Part shown: one piece after another, positions 9,074 to 16,817 of the stretch
Layout: each line of letters begins with the position of its first letter
Position numbering within the stretch: position 1 is the first letter of the stretch
DNA from: ZC4RG20 sp963782445
GTDB lineage: Bacteria > Pseudomonadota > Gammaproteobacteria > Steroidobacterales > Rariloculaceae
Assembly (NCBI GenBank): GCA_963782445.1
Contig: CAWAJM010000002.1
Coordinates: 124,001-188,000, forward strand
Direction: 5' to 3'
Length of the DNA stretch: 64,000 bases
The notes under the pieces: generated by a model
The model's database searches: none
Seen by the model: the letters and a program-made list of their open reading frames with translations, nothing else
Told to the model about the DNA's origin: nothing
Translations under genes and position numbers: made by a program

Positions 9074-9858
9074 CGGCGCGCGATCCCCTTTCGCGAGGTC
9101 TCGAGGAAGGCCACGAGGTGCTCGACGGCGCCGCTCGGCAGGCAGTCTTCGCGGATGCGCTGCACGGCTTCGTCCACGGTGGCGCGCCGATCGAGAAGGT
9201 GCCGTACGGCGCGCTCTATTTTGGTGCATTCGGCCGCATCGAAGCCCGCGCGCCGCAGGCCGACCTTGTTCGCGGCCCGCAGCGTGGCCCAATGGCCTTC
9301 TGCGATCGTGTACGGCGGAATGTCCTTGTTCGCGAAAGCGCCGGCGACGAGAAACGAGCAGGTGCCGAGCCGCACGAACTGCACGACCCCCGTGTGACCG
9401 CTCACGAGCGCCCGATCCTCGACGACGACGTGGCCCGCCAGCTGGCAGGTGTTGGTCAGTATGACGTCGTTGCCGAGCAGGCAGTCGTGACCGATGTGCA
9501 CGTAGGCCATGAGCAAATTGCGGTCGCCGACGCGCGTGACGCCGCCCCCTTTTTCGGTCCCCAGGCTCAACGTTGCGAACTCGCCGATGCGATTGTCGTC
9601 GCCGATCTCGAGGCGGCCGCGGAACCCGCCGGCATAGCCGAGATCCTGCGGTGGCCCGCCCAGCGAGGCTCCGCCCTGGATGTAGTTGCGTGCGCCGATG
9701 GCGACCTCGCCGAAACGGCTGCCGATGCGCGCGTGGCCTTCGACGACCGTGCCCGCGCCGATCGTCACGCGCCCCGTGATCAGGCAGTACGGGCCGATAT
9801 CCGCATCGGGTGCGATCTCGGCCTCGGGGGAGACGACGGCGGAGGCGTGGATGGTCAA
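9070..9858 (-). CDS. lpxA: acyl-ACP--UDP-sugar O/N-acyltransferase LpxA
   Basis: First acyltransferase of lipid A synthesis, a cytoplasmic trimer with a left-handed beta-helix. Hexapeptide repeats run through the first 180 residues (HASAVVSPEAEIAPDADIG; IGDDNRIGEF). The catalytic histidine lies in MAYVHIGHDC, and IPPYTIAEG precedes the C-terminal helices. TTG 9858 was chosen because it yields MTIHASAVV and exactly 262 aa, the length of E. coli LpxA; the ATG at 9921 would add an unrelated 21-residue N-terminus. lpxD, fabZ and lpxB, the usual neighbours, are absent here. The acceptor may be UDP-GlcNAc or, given the GnnA-like neighbour, its 3-amino analogue. Confidence 0.9.
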   Translation of the reverse strand: MTIHASAVVSPEAEIAPDADIGPYCLITGRVTIGAGTVVEGHARIGSRFGEVAIGARNYIQGGASLGGPPQDLGYAGGFRGRLEIGDDNRIGEFATLSLGTEKGGGVTRVGDRNLLMAYVHIGHDCLLGNDVILTNTCQLAGHVVVEDRALVSGHTGVVQFVRLGTCSFLVAGAFANKDIPPYTIAEGHWATLRAANKVGLRRAGFDAAECTKIERAVRHLLDRRATVDEAVQRIREDCLPSGAVEHLVAFLETSRKGIARR

Positions 9859-9930
9859 GGGCTCGGGTTCCTGTCGTGAGTCGGCGGAAGTTCTGATACA
9901 CGAGCGCCGCCGCGGAGGCAAGAACGCGTG

Positions 9931-9952
9931 AAAAAGGGCTCTGACCCCTTTT
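9931..9952. repeat. REP-like palindromic element, family B, single copy
   Basis: AAAAAGGGCTCTGACCCC followed by TTTT forms an imperfect hairpin with A- and T-rich flanks. The same sequence occurs twice, as an inverted pair, at 55333-55423. It lies between pyrD and lpxA on the minus strand and could also terminate transcription in either direction. Confidence 0.7.
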
Positions 9953-9969
9953 ATCGGCGCGGCCGCCGA

Positions 9970-10941
9970 TCAGCCGCCGACGGGCATGTCCATGGCACGG
10001 CCCGTATCGAGCGCGCCGACGAGTGCCTCGAGGCGCTCGACGCCATGCCGGGCAAGATACTCGCGCAAGCCCGTATTCACGGTCCTGGCGGCCATCGGGT
10101 CATAGAAGAGCGCGGTGCCGATGCCCACGGCGCGGGCGCCCGTGAGCACGAATTCGAGCGCATCGCCGGCCGTCTCGATGCCGCCTTGGCCGATGATGGG
10201 CACGTCGTGACGCGCGGCGACGGCGTAGACCTGGCGGAGCTTGAGCAGCGCGAGGGGCCGGATCGCGGGGCCGGAGAGCCCGCCCTGCACATTGCCGATG
10301 ATGGGCCGCCGCGTTTCAACGTCGACGGCCATGCCCATGAGCGTGTTGATCGCGGAGAGCCCGTCGGTGCCGGCCTCGATGCAGGCGCGCGCGTTGGCGG
10401 CGATGTCAGTCTGGTTCGGGGAGAGCTTCGTGATCAGCGGCTTGCGCGTGACCGCGCGGCAGGCCGCGACGACGCGCGCGGACATATCCGGGTAGTTGCC
10501 GAAAGCGACCCCGCCCTCCTTGACGTTGGGGCAGGAGATATTGATCTCCATGGCGTCTATCGGCGAGTCGTCGAACCGGCGGGCGACTTCCGCATATTCC
10601 TCGATAGTCGAGCCGCAGACGTTCGCGATGAAGCGCGTTTCGCCAAAGTCGAGCTTCGGCAGGATCTCGCGCACGACACGGTCGACGCCGGGGTTCTGCA
10701 GGCCGATCGCATTCAGCATGCCGGCCGGCGTTTCCCAGAGCCGGTGAGGCGGGTTTCCGAGCCGGGGCGCAAGCGTCGTCCCCTTGAGCACGATGGCACC
10801 AACGTCGGTGTTCGAGAAGCCTTCGATGCGCGTGTACTCCTCGCCGAACCCGACGCAGCCCGAAAGCAGCACGACGGGCGACGCCAGCCGGAGCCCGCAG
10901 AAGTCGATGGCCAGAGCGTTGGAAACCGGATCTTCCGACAT
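9970..10941 (-). CDS. pyrD: dihydroorotate dehydrogenase, class 1B type
   Basis: Oxidises dihydroorotate to orotate in pyrimidine synthesis, using FMN. The 323-aa TIM-barrel protein has the class 1B signature NISCPNVKEGG with the catalytic cysteine, plus SGCVGFGEEY at the N-terminus and IPIIGQGG-like IIGQGGIETAGDALEF. It lacks the N-terminal membrane-binding extension of the class 2 PyrD typical of gammaproteobacteria. Class 1B enzymes normally pair with the iron-sulfur/FAD subunit PyrK; none is adjacent. The start at 10941 has only a weak ribosome-binding site. A dihydropyrimidine dehydrogenase-type paralogue is less likely because of its length. Confidence 0.88.
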   Translation of the reverse strand: MSEDPVSNALAIDFCGLRLASPVVLLSGCVGFGEEYTRIEGFSNTDVGAIVLKGTTLAPRLGNPPHRLWETPAGMLNAIGLQNPGVDRVVREILPKLDFGETRFIANVCGSTIEEYAEVARRFDDSPIDAMEINISCPNVKEGGVAFGNYPDMSARVVAACRAVTRKPLITKLSPNQTDIAANARACIEAGTDGLSAINTLMGMAVDVETRRPIIGNVQGGLSGPAIRPLALLKLRQVYAVAARHDVPIIGQGGIETAGDALEFVLTGARAVGIGTALFYDPMAARTVNTGLREYLARHGVERLEALVGALDTGRAMDMPVGG

Positions 10942-11034
10942 GGCCGGAATTATCCGCGAGGGCCGTATCGAACTCCACCGGCCGCCCCCGGCAGCGTCGC
11001 GCGGGGCCGCCGAGACAGCCTAGAATTCGGCGCG

Positions 11035-11499
11035 ATGCTGCATCTTATCCTCTACCAGCCCGAGATCCCGCCCAACACGGGCAACGTGATCCGTCTTTGC
11101 GCCAACGTCGGCGCCGTGCTGCACCTCGTCCACCCGCTCGGCTTCCGGATGGAGGCGCGCCAGCTTCGGCGCGCGGGCCTCGACTACCACGAGCTCGCGA
11201 CCGTCGTCGAGCATCCGGACCTCGCCGACTGTCTCGTCAACGTCGATCCCGAAAGGGTGTTTGCGCTGACTACGCGCGCCCGGCGCTCGCTCTACGACGC
11301 GCGCTTCGCCGACGGCGACGCCTTGCTGCTCGGCCCGGAGACGCGCGGACTGCCGGTCGAGGTGCTCGAGTCGCTGCCCGAACGGGCCCGGCTCAGGATT
11401 CCCCTGCGGCCCCGGAACCGCAGCCTGAACCTCTCAAACGCGGCGGCCGTCGCGCTCTACGAGGCCTGGCGCCAACTCGGGTTCCCCGGCGGCGCGTGA
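11035..11499 (+). CDS. trmL: tRNA (cytidine(34)-2'-O)-methyltransferase
   Basis: SPOUT-family enzyme that 2'-O-methylates the wobble base of tRNA-Leu isoacceptors using S-adenosylmethionine. The 154-aa protein shows the three family motifs: PEIPPNTGNVIRLCANVG at the N-terminus, LLGPETRGLP in the middle, and RIPLRPRNRSLNLSNAAAV near the C-terminus, which together form the deep trefoil knot. It is divergently transcribed from pyrD. Confidence 0.95.
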   Translation: MLHLILYQPEIPPNTGNVIRLCANVGAVLHLVHPLGFRMEARQLRRAGLDYHELATVVEHPDLADCLVNVDPERVFALTTRARRSLYDARFADGDALLLGPETRGLPVEVLESLPERARLRIPLRPRNRSLNLSNAAAVALYEAWRQLGFPGGA

Positions 11500-11554
11500 C
11501 TTCGGCGCGCGTCGTCGAGATAATTCCGCCTGTAGTGGCCCGGGAGTACTGCCT

Positions 11555-12016
11555 ATGCCTTGGTGGGGTTGGGTCATCATCGGGGCGCTGCTGCTCGGCG
11601 CCGAGCTGTTCGCCGTCGACGCGCAGTTCTACCTGGTCTTCATCGGCATCGCCGCCCTCGTTGTCGGCGTCGGCGACGCGGTCGGCCTCGATATACCCGT
11701 CTGGCTCCAATGGCTGAGCTTTGCGGCGCTTTCGATCCTCACGATGCTGACCGTGCGGCGCCAGCTCTACGACAAGCTGCGCAATCGGCCGCTCGGCGTC
11801 GTGCACGGCAACGTCGGGCGCTCGGTCTCGATCCCCGAGGCGCTCGCGCCCGGTAAGAGCTGCAGGGCCGAATACCGGGGCTCGACGTGGACGGCCGTCA
11901 ATGTCGGCGCAAGCGCGATCGATGCCGGCGCGGAGGCGCGCATCGAAGGCGTCGACGGTCTAACGCTGCGCGTCGCGGCCGTCGTCGTCGCGGCCATCGA
12001 GGGCGCCGCCGAGTAG
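11555..12016 (+). CDS. NfeD family membrane protein
   Basis: 153-aa short-form NfeD protein. Two or three hydrophobic segments (about residues 5-20, 25-45 and 50-65) precede a C-terminal OB-fold-like domain (about 75-150; GNVGRSVSIPEAL, EARIEGVDGLTLRV). NfeD proteins assist stomatin/SPFH proteins, and the next gene, 29 bases downstream, encodes one, as in the E. coli ybbK-qmcA pair. A role in membrane quality control is inferred from this pairing. Confidence 0.88.
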   Translation: MPWWGWVIIGALLLGAELFAVDAQFYLVFIGIAALVVGVGDAVGLDIPVWLQWLSFAALSILTMLTVRRQLYDKLRNRPLGVVHGNVGRSVSIPEALAPGKSCRAEYRGSTWTAVNVGASAIDAGAEARIEGVDGLTLRVAAVVVAAIEGAAE

Positions 12017-12045
12017 CGGTGCCCCGTACAGCGATAGGGGGGAAC

Positions 12046-13011
12046 ATGAATCAAACGCTCATCTTGGCACTGGCCGTCGCGATCCTCGCGATCATCGTCA
12101 TCGCAAAGACGGCCGTCGTCGTGCCGCAGCAAAGCGCCTACATCGTAGAGATGCTAGGCAAATACAGCCGGACGATCTCCGCTGGCTTCCACATCCTGAT
12201 ACCGTTCGTCGAGCGCGTCGCTTATAAGCACAGTCTCAAGGAGCAGGCGATCGACATTCCCGAGCAGGTTTGCATTACGAAGGACAACGTGCAGGTCGGC
12301 ATCGACGGCGTGCTCTATCTGCAGGTGCTCGAGCCCAGCCGCGCCTCCTACGGCATCTCCGATTACGGCTTCGCTATCTCGCAGCTCGCGCAGACGACGC
12401 TGCGCAGCGAGATCGGCAAGATCGATCTCGACCGCACGTTCGAGGAGCGGGCGACGATCAACGCCAACGTGGTCAGCGAGCTCGACAAGGCCACGGACCC
12501 CTGGGGCGTCAAGGTGCTGCGCTACGAGATCAAGAACATCAATCCGCCCCACGACGTCCTGCAGGCCATGGAGAAGCAGATGCGCGCGGAGCGGGAGAAG
12601 CGCGCCGTGATCCTGAACTCCGAGGGCGAGCGCGACGCGAAGATCAATCAGGCCGAGGGCGACAAGCAGCGCGTGATCAAGCAGTCCGAGGCTGCGAAGC
12701 AGCAGCAGATCAACGAGGCCGCGGGCGAGGCCGAGGCCATCCTCGCCGTCGCGCGCGCGACCGCCGAGGGTCTGCGGCTCGTCGCGGAAGCTGTGAAGGG
12801 CGAAGGCGGCCTCGAAGCCATGCAGCTGCGCGTCGCCGAAGATTACGTGCAGCAGTTCGGTCAGCTAGCGAAGAGCGCGAATACGCTCGTCGTGCCGGCC
12901 AACCTCAGCGACGTCGCCGGCATGATCGCGCTCGCGACGAAGGTCTTCACGAACGGCAAGGACGAGCAAGCCGCGGCGGCGCCTGCGGCCTTCGTGCCGC
13001 GCGCAAGTTGA
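12046..13011 (+). CDS. qmcA: SPFH/Band 7 (stomatin-like) protein QmcA
   Basis: Membrane-anchored scaffold protein, 321 aa. One N-terminal transmembrane segment (about residues 3-22) is followed by the Band 7 domain (QQSAYIVEMLGKYSRTISAG; AQTTLRSEIGKIDLDRTFEE). A long Ala/Glu/Gln-rich coiled coil follows (about 190-260, EGDKQRVIKQSEAAKQQQIN). E. coli QmcA interacts genetically with HtpX and FtsH in membrane protein turnover. ATG 12046 is preceded by GGGGGGAA, a good ribosome-binding site. It forms an operon with nfeD. Confidence 0.93.
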   Translation: MNQTLILALAVAILAIIVIAKTAVVVPQQSAYIVEMLGKYSRTISAGFHILIPFVERVAYKHSLKEQAIDIPEQVCITKDNVQVGIDGVLYLQVLEPSRASYGISDYGFAISQLAQTTLRSEIGKIDLDRTFEERATINANVVSELDKATDPWGVKVLRYEIKNINPPHDVLQAMEKQMRAEREKRAVILNSEGERDAKINQAEGDKQRVIKQSEAAKQQQINEAAGEAEAILAVARATAEGLRLVAEAVKGEGGLEAMQLRVAEDYVQQFGQLAKSANTLVVPANLSDVAGMIALATKVFTNGKDEQAAAAPAAFVPRAS

Positions 13012-13049
13012 CCGTCGCCGCGCGGCACGCCGAAGGACGAGCTGCCGGC

Positions 13050-13490
13050 TCAGCAGCCCGTGGTCTCGACGACGATCGTGGGCGCCAATCCGGCCTGCGG
13101 CCTGTAGGTCACGCGACAATGGGCGCTATCGCCGGCACCGTCCTTCGTCCAGTCATAGGCGCCGGTGCTCGATATATCGCCTGTGAAACCCGTGCTGTCG
13201 GATAAGGTCTTTGCAACGTCGGCGGCCGTCGGATACCCCTCGGCCGTCAGCGTTACCGAGGCTCCGTCCATCGTCACGGGGCTCGTTCGGTCCGCCGCGA
13301 GCCACATGGCATGCGCCAAGGCCGCGGCGGAACGAACGCTGCCGCCCAGGGCCTGCGTGGCGGAGACGCGCGCCTGCGATCGCAGCGCTACGAACTTCGG
13401 CAAGGCAAATCCGGCCAAGATTCCTAGTATCGCGATCGCCGCCGCCAGCTCGATCAGCGTGAAGCCGCGCTGAGGGACGCCGGCTTTCAT
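13050..13490 (-). CDS. type IV pilin-like prepilin with class III signal peptide
   Basis: 146-aa protein. It has the prepilin signature QRGFTLIELAAAIAILGILA: a short basic leader, cleavage after Gly9, then Phe+1 and Glu+5, followed by the hydrophobic assembly helix. It should be processed by PilD and assembled into a type IV pilus or type II secretion pseudopilus. The start at ATG 13490 has GGAGA 9 bases upstream. As written, the frame continues without a stop into the gene upstream; removing one base at 13506-13512 (GAACGTC to GACGTC) separates the two genes with an ATGA overlap. No other pilus gene is nearby. Confidence 0.82.
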   Translation of the reverse strand: MKAGVPQRGFTLIELAAAIAILGILAGFALPKFVALRSQARVSATQALGGSVRSAAALAHAMWLAADRTSPVTMDGASVTLTAEGYPTAADVAKTLSDSTGFTGDISSTGAYDWTKDGAGDSAHCRVTYRPQAGLAPTIVVETTGC

Positions 13491-13763
13491 TGCCGATGTT
13501 CTCCGGAACGTCCTTTCCGGCGCGAGCGGGTCGGCGGCATCGATGGCGCTGCCTGCGCCCGCCTCCAACCGCGCCACCTGCGCAGCGAACGCCTTCTCGC
13601 GGGCGTCGAGCCGAGCGGCCTCCGCGAGGACTCCGGCCAGCTGCCAGCGCCCGTAGCCGTAAATGACGAGCAGGGCGACGGCGAGGAGCGCCGTCCCCTG
13701 CAGCGATGCCTCGATACGAATTCGGCCGCCTGCTTTGCGGGTCCTTCCAAACACAGACAGCAT
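13487..13763 (-). CDS. small single-pass membrane protein upstream of the pilin (frameshifted as written)
   Basis: Not recognised. GGGAG lies ahead of ATG 13763. One membrane segment (about residues 23-42, ALLAVALLVIYGYGRWQL) is followed by a short heptad-like stretch (AARLDAREKAFAAQVARLEA). Third codon positions are strongly GC-rich, as in real genes here. As written, the frame runs straight into the pilin. If GAACGTC at 13506-13512 is read as GACGTC, the protein ends ERTSGEHRQ and its TGA overlaps the pilin ATG by 4 bases, giving about 91 aa. It resembles in outline the small assembly proteins encoded beside pseudopilins, but that is speculation. Confidence 0.6.
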
Positions 13764-14181
13764 GTCGTCTCCCTAGTATGCACCGGACCCATCGACGGCT
13801 CCGGATGCGGCCGCGCTCGCGTCGGGCGCTTGGCCGCCGAGGCCGCGAGCTTCCGAGGCGCGGATGTCGACCCTAATGCCAAACCCCGTGGACCGGCTGA
13901 GAATGAGGTCTCAAATGCCGTCCGGCGGATGGCGCCCCGCGCAGGAAATGTGAACGGGGTCATGGGGTTCGGTGCCGCCGAGCGCGAGTTGTCCGCGCGG
14001 CCGGCGCGGCCTCTGCCGCCGTACCGGTGCCCGGACGCGCCGCAGGCAGCAGGCGCGCGGCGGATAAATCCGAGGTCCGCGATGTCAGAGACCGTGGCGC
14101 CCGCCGGGCCGTTGGACAGCCGCGCCCGCGTAAGATTTACTCCCCTTTTCCGCCCTCCCCGGCTTTCGAGGGAACTGCGAC
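13764..14181. other. intergenic gap, no gene recognised
   Basis: 418 bases between the divergent pilin pair and the ABC transporter operon. Open frames here have no recognisable protein character. It must hold both promoters, but no convincing -10/-35 pair could be picked out. Confidence 0.6.
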
Positions 14182-15885
14182 TTGGCTAGAGCTCGCAACG
14201 CAAACCGCGATCCGTTGAGCCGCGCTGCGCTGAGGCAGATGCTGTGGCTCGCCGTCCTTGCGAGCGTCGGGTTCGTCGCCCTCCTGGCCGTTCTCGGCTG
14301 GGCGGCGTCGCTGACGAGCTCGGGTAGCGCGCATCTCGGGGGGGTGAATTTCGCGAGGAATGCGATCTCCATCGTGCTCTCCGACGAGCCGCCGCAGCTC
14401 GACAGCACGCGGTCCCAGGACGCGATCAGCGGCATCGTGCTCGGTCACGTCATGGAAGGCCTGCTGCGCTACAACGCCCACGGCGAGCTCGTCGGCGGCG
14501 TGGCCGAGAAGTGGCAGATCGGCCCCGAGCGTGCGGAGTTCGACTTGCGGCCCGACGCGCGCTGGAGCGACGGGCGCCCCGTGACCGCGCACGATTTCGC
14601 GTTCGCTTGGCGCAAGGCCGTCGACCCCGCGAACGCATCCCCGTATGCCTTTCTGCTCTACGCCGTGAAGAACGGCGAGGCCGTCAACGAAGGTAAGATG
14701 CCACCCGCTGCGCTCGGCGTTCGAGCCGTCGGCGACCGCAAGCTCGAGGTCGAGTTCGAGAACCCGATCGCCTACTTCGACAAGCTCGTGGCCTTTCCGA
14801 CCTACCTGCCCGTGCGCGAGGACTTCTACCGCAGCTGCCAAGGTCGCTACGGCGCAGATGCCGACAAGCTTCTATACGACGGGCCTTTCGAGATGACGAG
14901 TTGGGTACACGGAGCGAGCCTCAGGCTCGAAAAGAACCCGTATTATTGGGATCGCAAGGACATTAAGCTCGACATCATCGACGTGCCTTACATCACGTCC
15001 GATTCTGCGGCTATCCTGAACCTTTACCGCGACGGCGACATCGCTTCCGCCGAGCGCCTGGGTGCCGACTCTCTCGAGCAGGCACAGCGGTACCGCTGGC
15101 CCGTCGGGCACTTCTCGGATGGAAGCATCTGGTACCTGTCGCTCAACGAGCGCTCGGGCCGCGTCACGAGCAACTATCATTTCCGCAAAGCCCTGCAGCT
15201 CGTCAACGACAACGGCGAGCTCGTCAACAAGGTGCTGAAGAACCCGGGATACAGACCCGCCGATTCGCTGTTTCCGTCGTGGCTGCGGGGGGAGCACGGC
15301 TTGTTCAAGGAGGAGCATCCGCCGCCCAAGGTCGTGCCCGACCTCGCCGCCGCGCGCGCGGAGCTCGAGAAGGCCAGGCAGGAACTCGGCGTCGACCGAT
15401 TTCCGCCGCTCGTGATGCTCACGGACGACACCGACAGCGCCGGTAAGATCGCCCAGTACTTTCAGGACCTCTACATGCGCAAGCTCGGGCTGAGGATCAG
15501 GATCGACAAACAGATCTTCAAGCAGCGACTGGCCAAGGCGCAGGCCGGAGAGTTCGATATCCTGCTGGCCGGCTGGCTGCCCGATTACAACGATCCGCTG
15601 ACCTTCGGCGATCTGTTTTCGTCCTGGAACCTCAACAACAACGCCCATTACCGCAACCCGAAGCTCGATGCGCAGGTGCGCATTGCGCAGCGCTCGCTCG
15701 ACGCGCATGTGCGCATGGATGCCTTCGCCGAGATCCAGCGCATCCTCATCGACAACGCCGTCATCATCCCGATCTACGAGGGCGGCGAGATGTACGTGCA
15801 GAGCCCTCACCTCAAAGGCGCGAGACGCAACGCCATCGGACCGATGCGCGACTACTCGCGCGCGTATCTCGTGCGCGATCCCTGA
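14182..15885 (+). CDS. oppA: oligopeptide/peptide ABC transporter substrate-binding protein
   Basis: Periplasmic SBP of family 5 (PF00496), 567 aa. The N-terminus has one long hydrophobic segment (about residues 15-45, LAVLASVGFVALLAVLGWAA) that looks like an uncleaved anchor or signal sequence. The SBP family 5 body follows (SDEPPQLDSTRSQDAISG; RPDARWSDGRPVTAHDFAF; NPYYWDRKDIKLD). The start is TTG 14182, with GAGGGA about 8 bases upstream; no in-frame ATG fits. Its stop overlaps the permease ATG by one base. Peptide binding is inferred from the family; the ligand is unknown. Confidence 0.9.
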   Translation: MARARNANRDPLSRAALRQMLWLAVLASVGFVALLAVLGWAASLTSSGSAHLGGVNFARNAISIVLSDEPPQLDSTRSQDAISGIVLGHVMEGLLRYNAHGELVGGVAEKWQIGPERAEFDLRPDARWSDGRPVTAHDFAFAWRKAVDPANASPYAFLLYAVKNGEAVNEGKMPPAALGVRAVGDRKLEVEFENPIAYFDKLVAFPTYLPVREDFYRSCQGRYGADADKLLYDGPFEMTSWVHGASLRLEKNPYYWDRKDIKLDIIDVPYITSDSAAILNLYRDGDIASAERLGADSLEQAQRYRWPVGHFSDGSIWYLSLNERSGRVTSNYHFRKALQLVNDNGELVNKVLKNPGYRPADSLFPSWLRGEHGLFKEEHPPPKVVPDLAAARAELEKARQELGVDRFPPLVMLTDDTDSAGKIAQYFQDLYMRKLGLRIRIDKQIFKQRLAKAQAGEFDILLAGWLPDYNDPLTFGDLFSSWNLNNNAHYRNPKLDAQVRIAQRSLDAHVRMDAFAEIQRILIDNAVIIPIYEGGEMYVQSPHLKGARRNAIGPMRDYSRAYLVRDP

Positions 15886-16817
15886 TGCTGCGCTACTTGC
15901 TCAAGCGGCTCGTGCAGGGCGTCGTGACGGTTTGGTTCATCGCGACGGCGACGTTCGCGGCCATGCACGCCGTGCCCGGCGATCCACTGAGCACCGAGCA
16001 TCTGCAGAACGCGCAGGTGCGCGCCAACCTCGTGGCGCGCTACGGCCTCGACAAGCCCGTGCTGCAGCAGTACCTGATCTACATGAACGACATGCTGCAC
16101 GGGGACTTCGGCATCTCGTACACGCAGCAGAACCGCCGCGTCAACGACATCATCCGGGAGCACTTCCCCGTCTCGGCCACGCTCGGCGTGCTCGCGCTCG
16201 CATTCGCGGGCGTGGGCGGCGTCGTCTGGGGTGCGCTGACGGCGCTGTTCCGCAATCGCCTGCCCGACACGCTCATCATGCTCCTCGTCATCGTCGGCAT
16301 CTCCGTGCCGAGCTTCGTCGTCGCCGGGCTCGCGCAGCTCGCGCTCGTCGACGTGAATTCGGCCGCCGGGTTCTCGGTGCTGCCCGTCGCCGGCTGGGGG
16401 ACGCTGCGACACATGATCGTGCCCTCCATCGTGCTCGGGCTCGGGACGATGGCCTATCTCACGCGGCTCATGCGCGCTTCGATGCTCGAGATCACGAGCT
16501 CCGATTTCATTCGCACGGCGCGGGCCAAGGGCCTGCCGCCCGGCCGCATTTTCGTCAAACATCAGCTGCGCAATGCCGTGCTGCCCGTCGTGACCGTGCT
16601 CGGTCCGGCCGTCGCGGCCATCACGACGGGCGGCTTCGTCGTCGAGCTGGTGTTCGCGATCCCCGGGCTCGGGCGTTACTTCGTGCAGGCCGTCCAGCAG
16701 CTCGATTACACGGTCATCATGGGCACGACGGTGTTCTACGGTGCATTCCTCGTGCTCATGGTGATCCTCGTCGACGTGGTGTATGTCTTTCTCGATCCGC
16801 GGGTCACACTCGAATGA
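15885..16817 (+). CDS. oppB: ABC transporter permease OppB
   Basis: Inner-membrane permease, 310 aa, six predicted transmembrane segments. It has the classic OppB/DppB start MLRYLLKRLVQGVVTVWFIA, the conserved HAVPGDP element and the EAA loop facing the ATPases (RTARAKGLPPGRIFVKHQLRN). Start and stop overlap both neighbours (TGATG and ATGA), so the genes are translationally coupled. Confidence 0.95.
   Translation: MLRYLLKRLVQGVVTVWFIATATFAAMHAVPGDPLSTEHLQNAQVRANLVARYGLDKPVLQQYLIYMNDMLHGDFGISYTQQNRRVNDIIREHFPVSATLGVLALAFAGVGGVVWGALTALFRNRLPDTLIMLLVIVGISVPSFVVAGLAQLALVDVNSAAGFSVLPVAGWGTLRHMIVPSIVLGLGTMAYLTRLMRASMLEITSSDFIRTARAKGLPPGRIFVKHQLRNAVLPVVTVLGPAVAAITTGGFVVELVFAIPGLGRYFVQAVQQLDYTVIMGTTVFYGAFLVLMVILVDVVYVFLDPRVTLE

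Noticed and set aside
13830..14189. 119-codon plus-strand open frame in the gap before oppA
   Set aside because: No ribosome-binding site, no recognisable domain, and it overlaps the oppA TTG start; composition looks non-coding.
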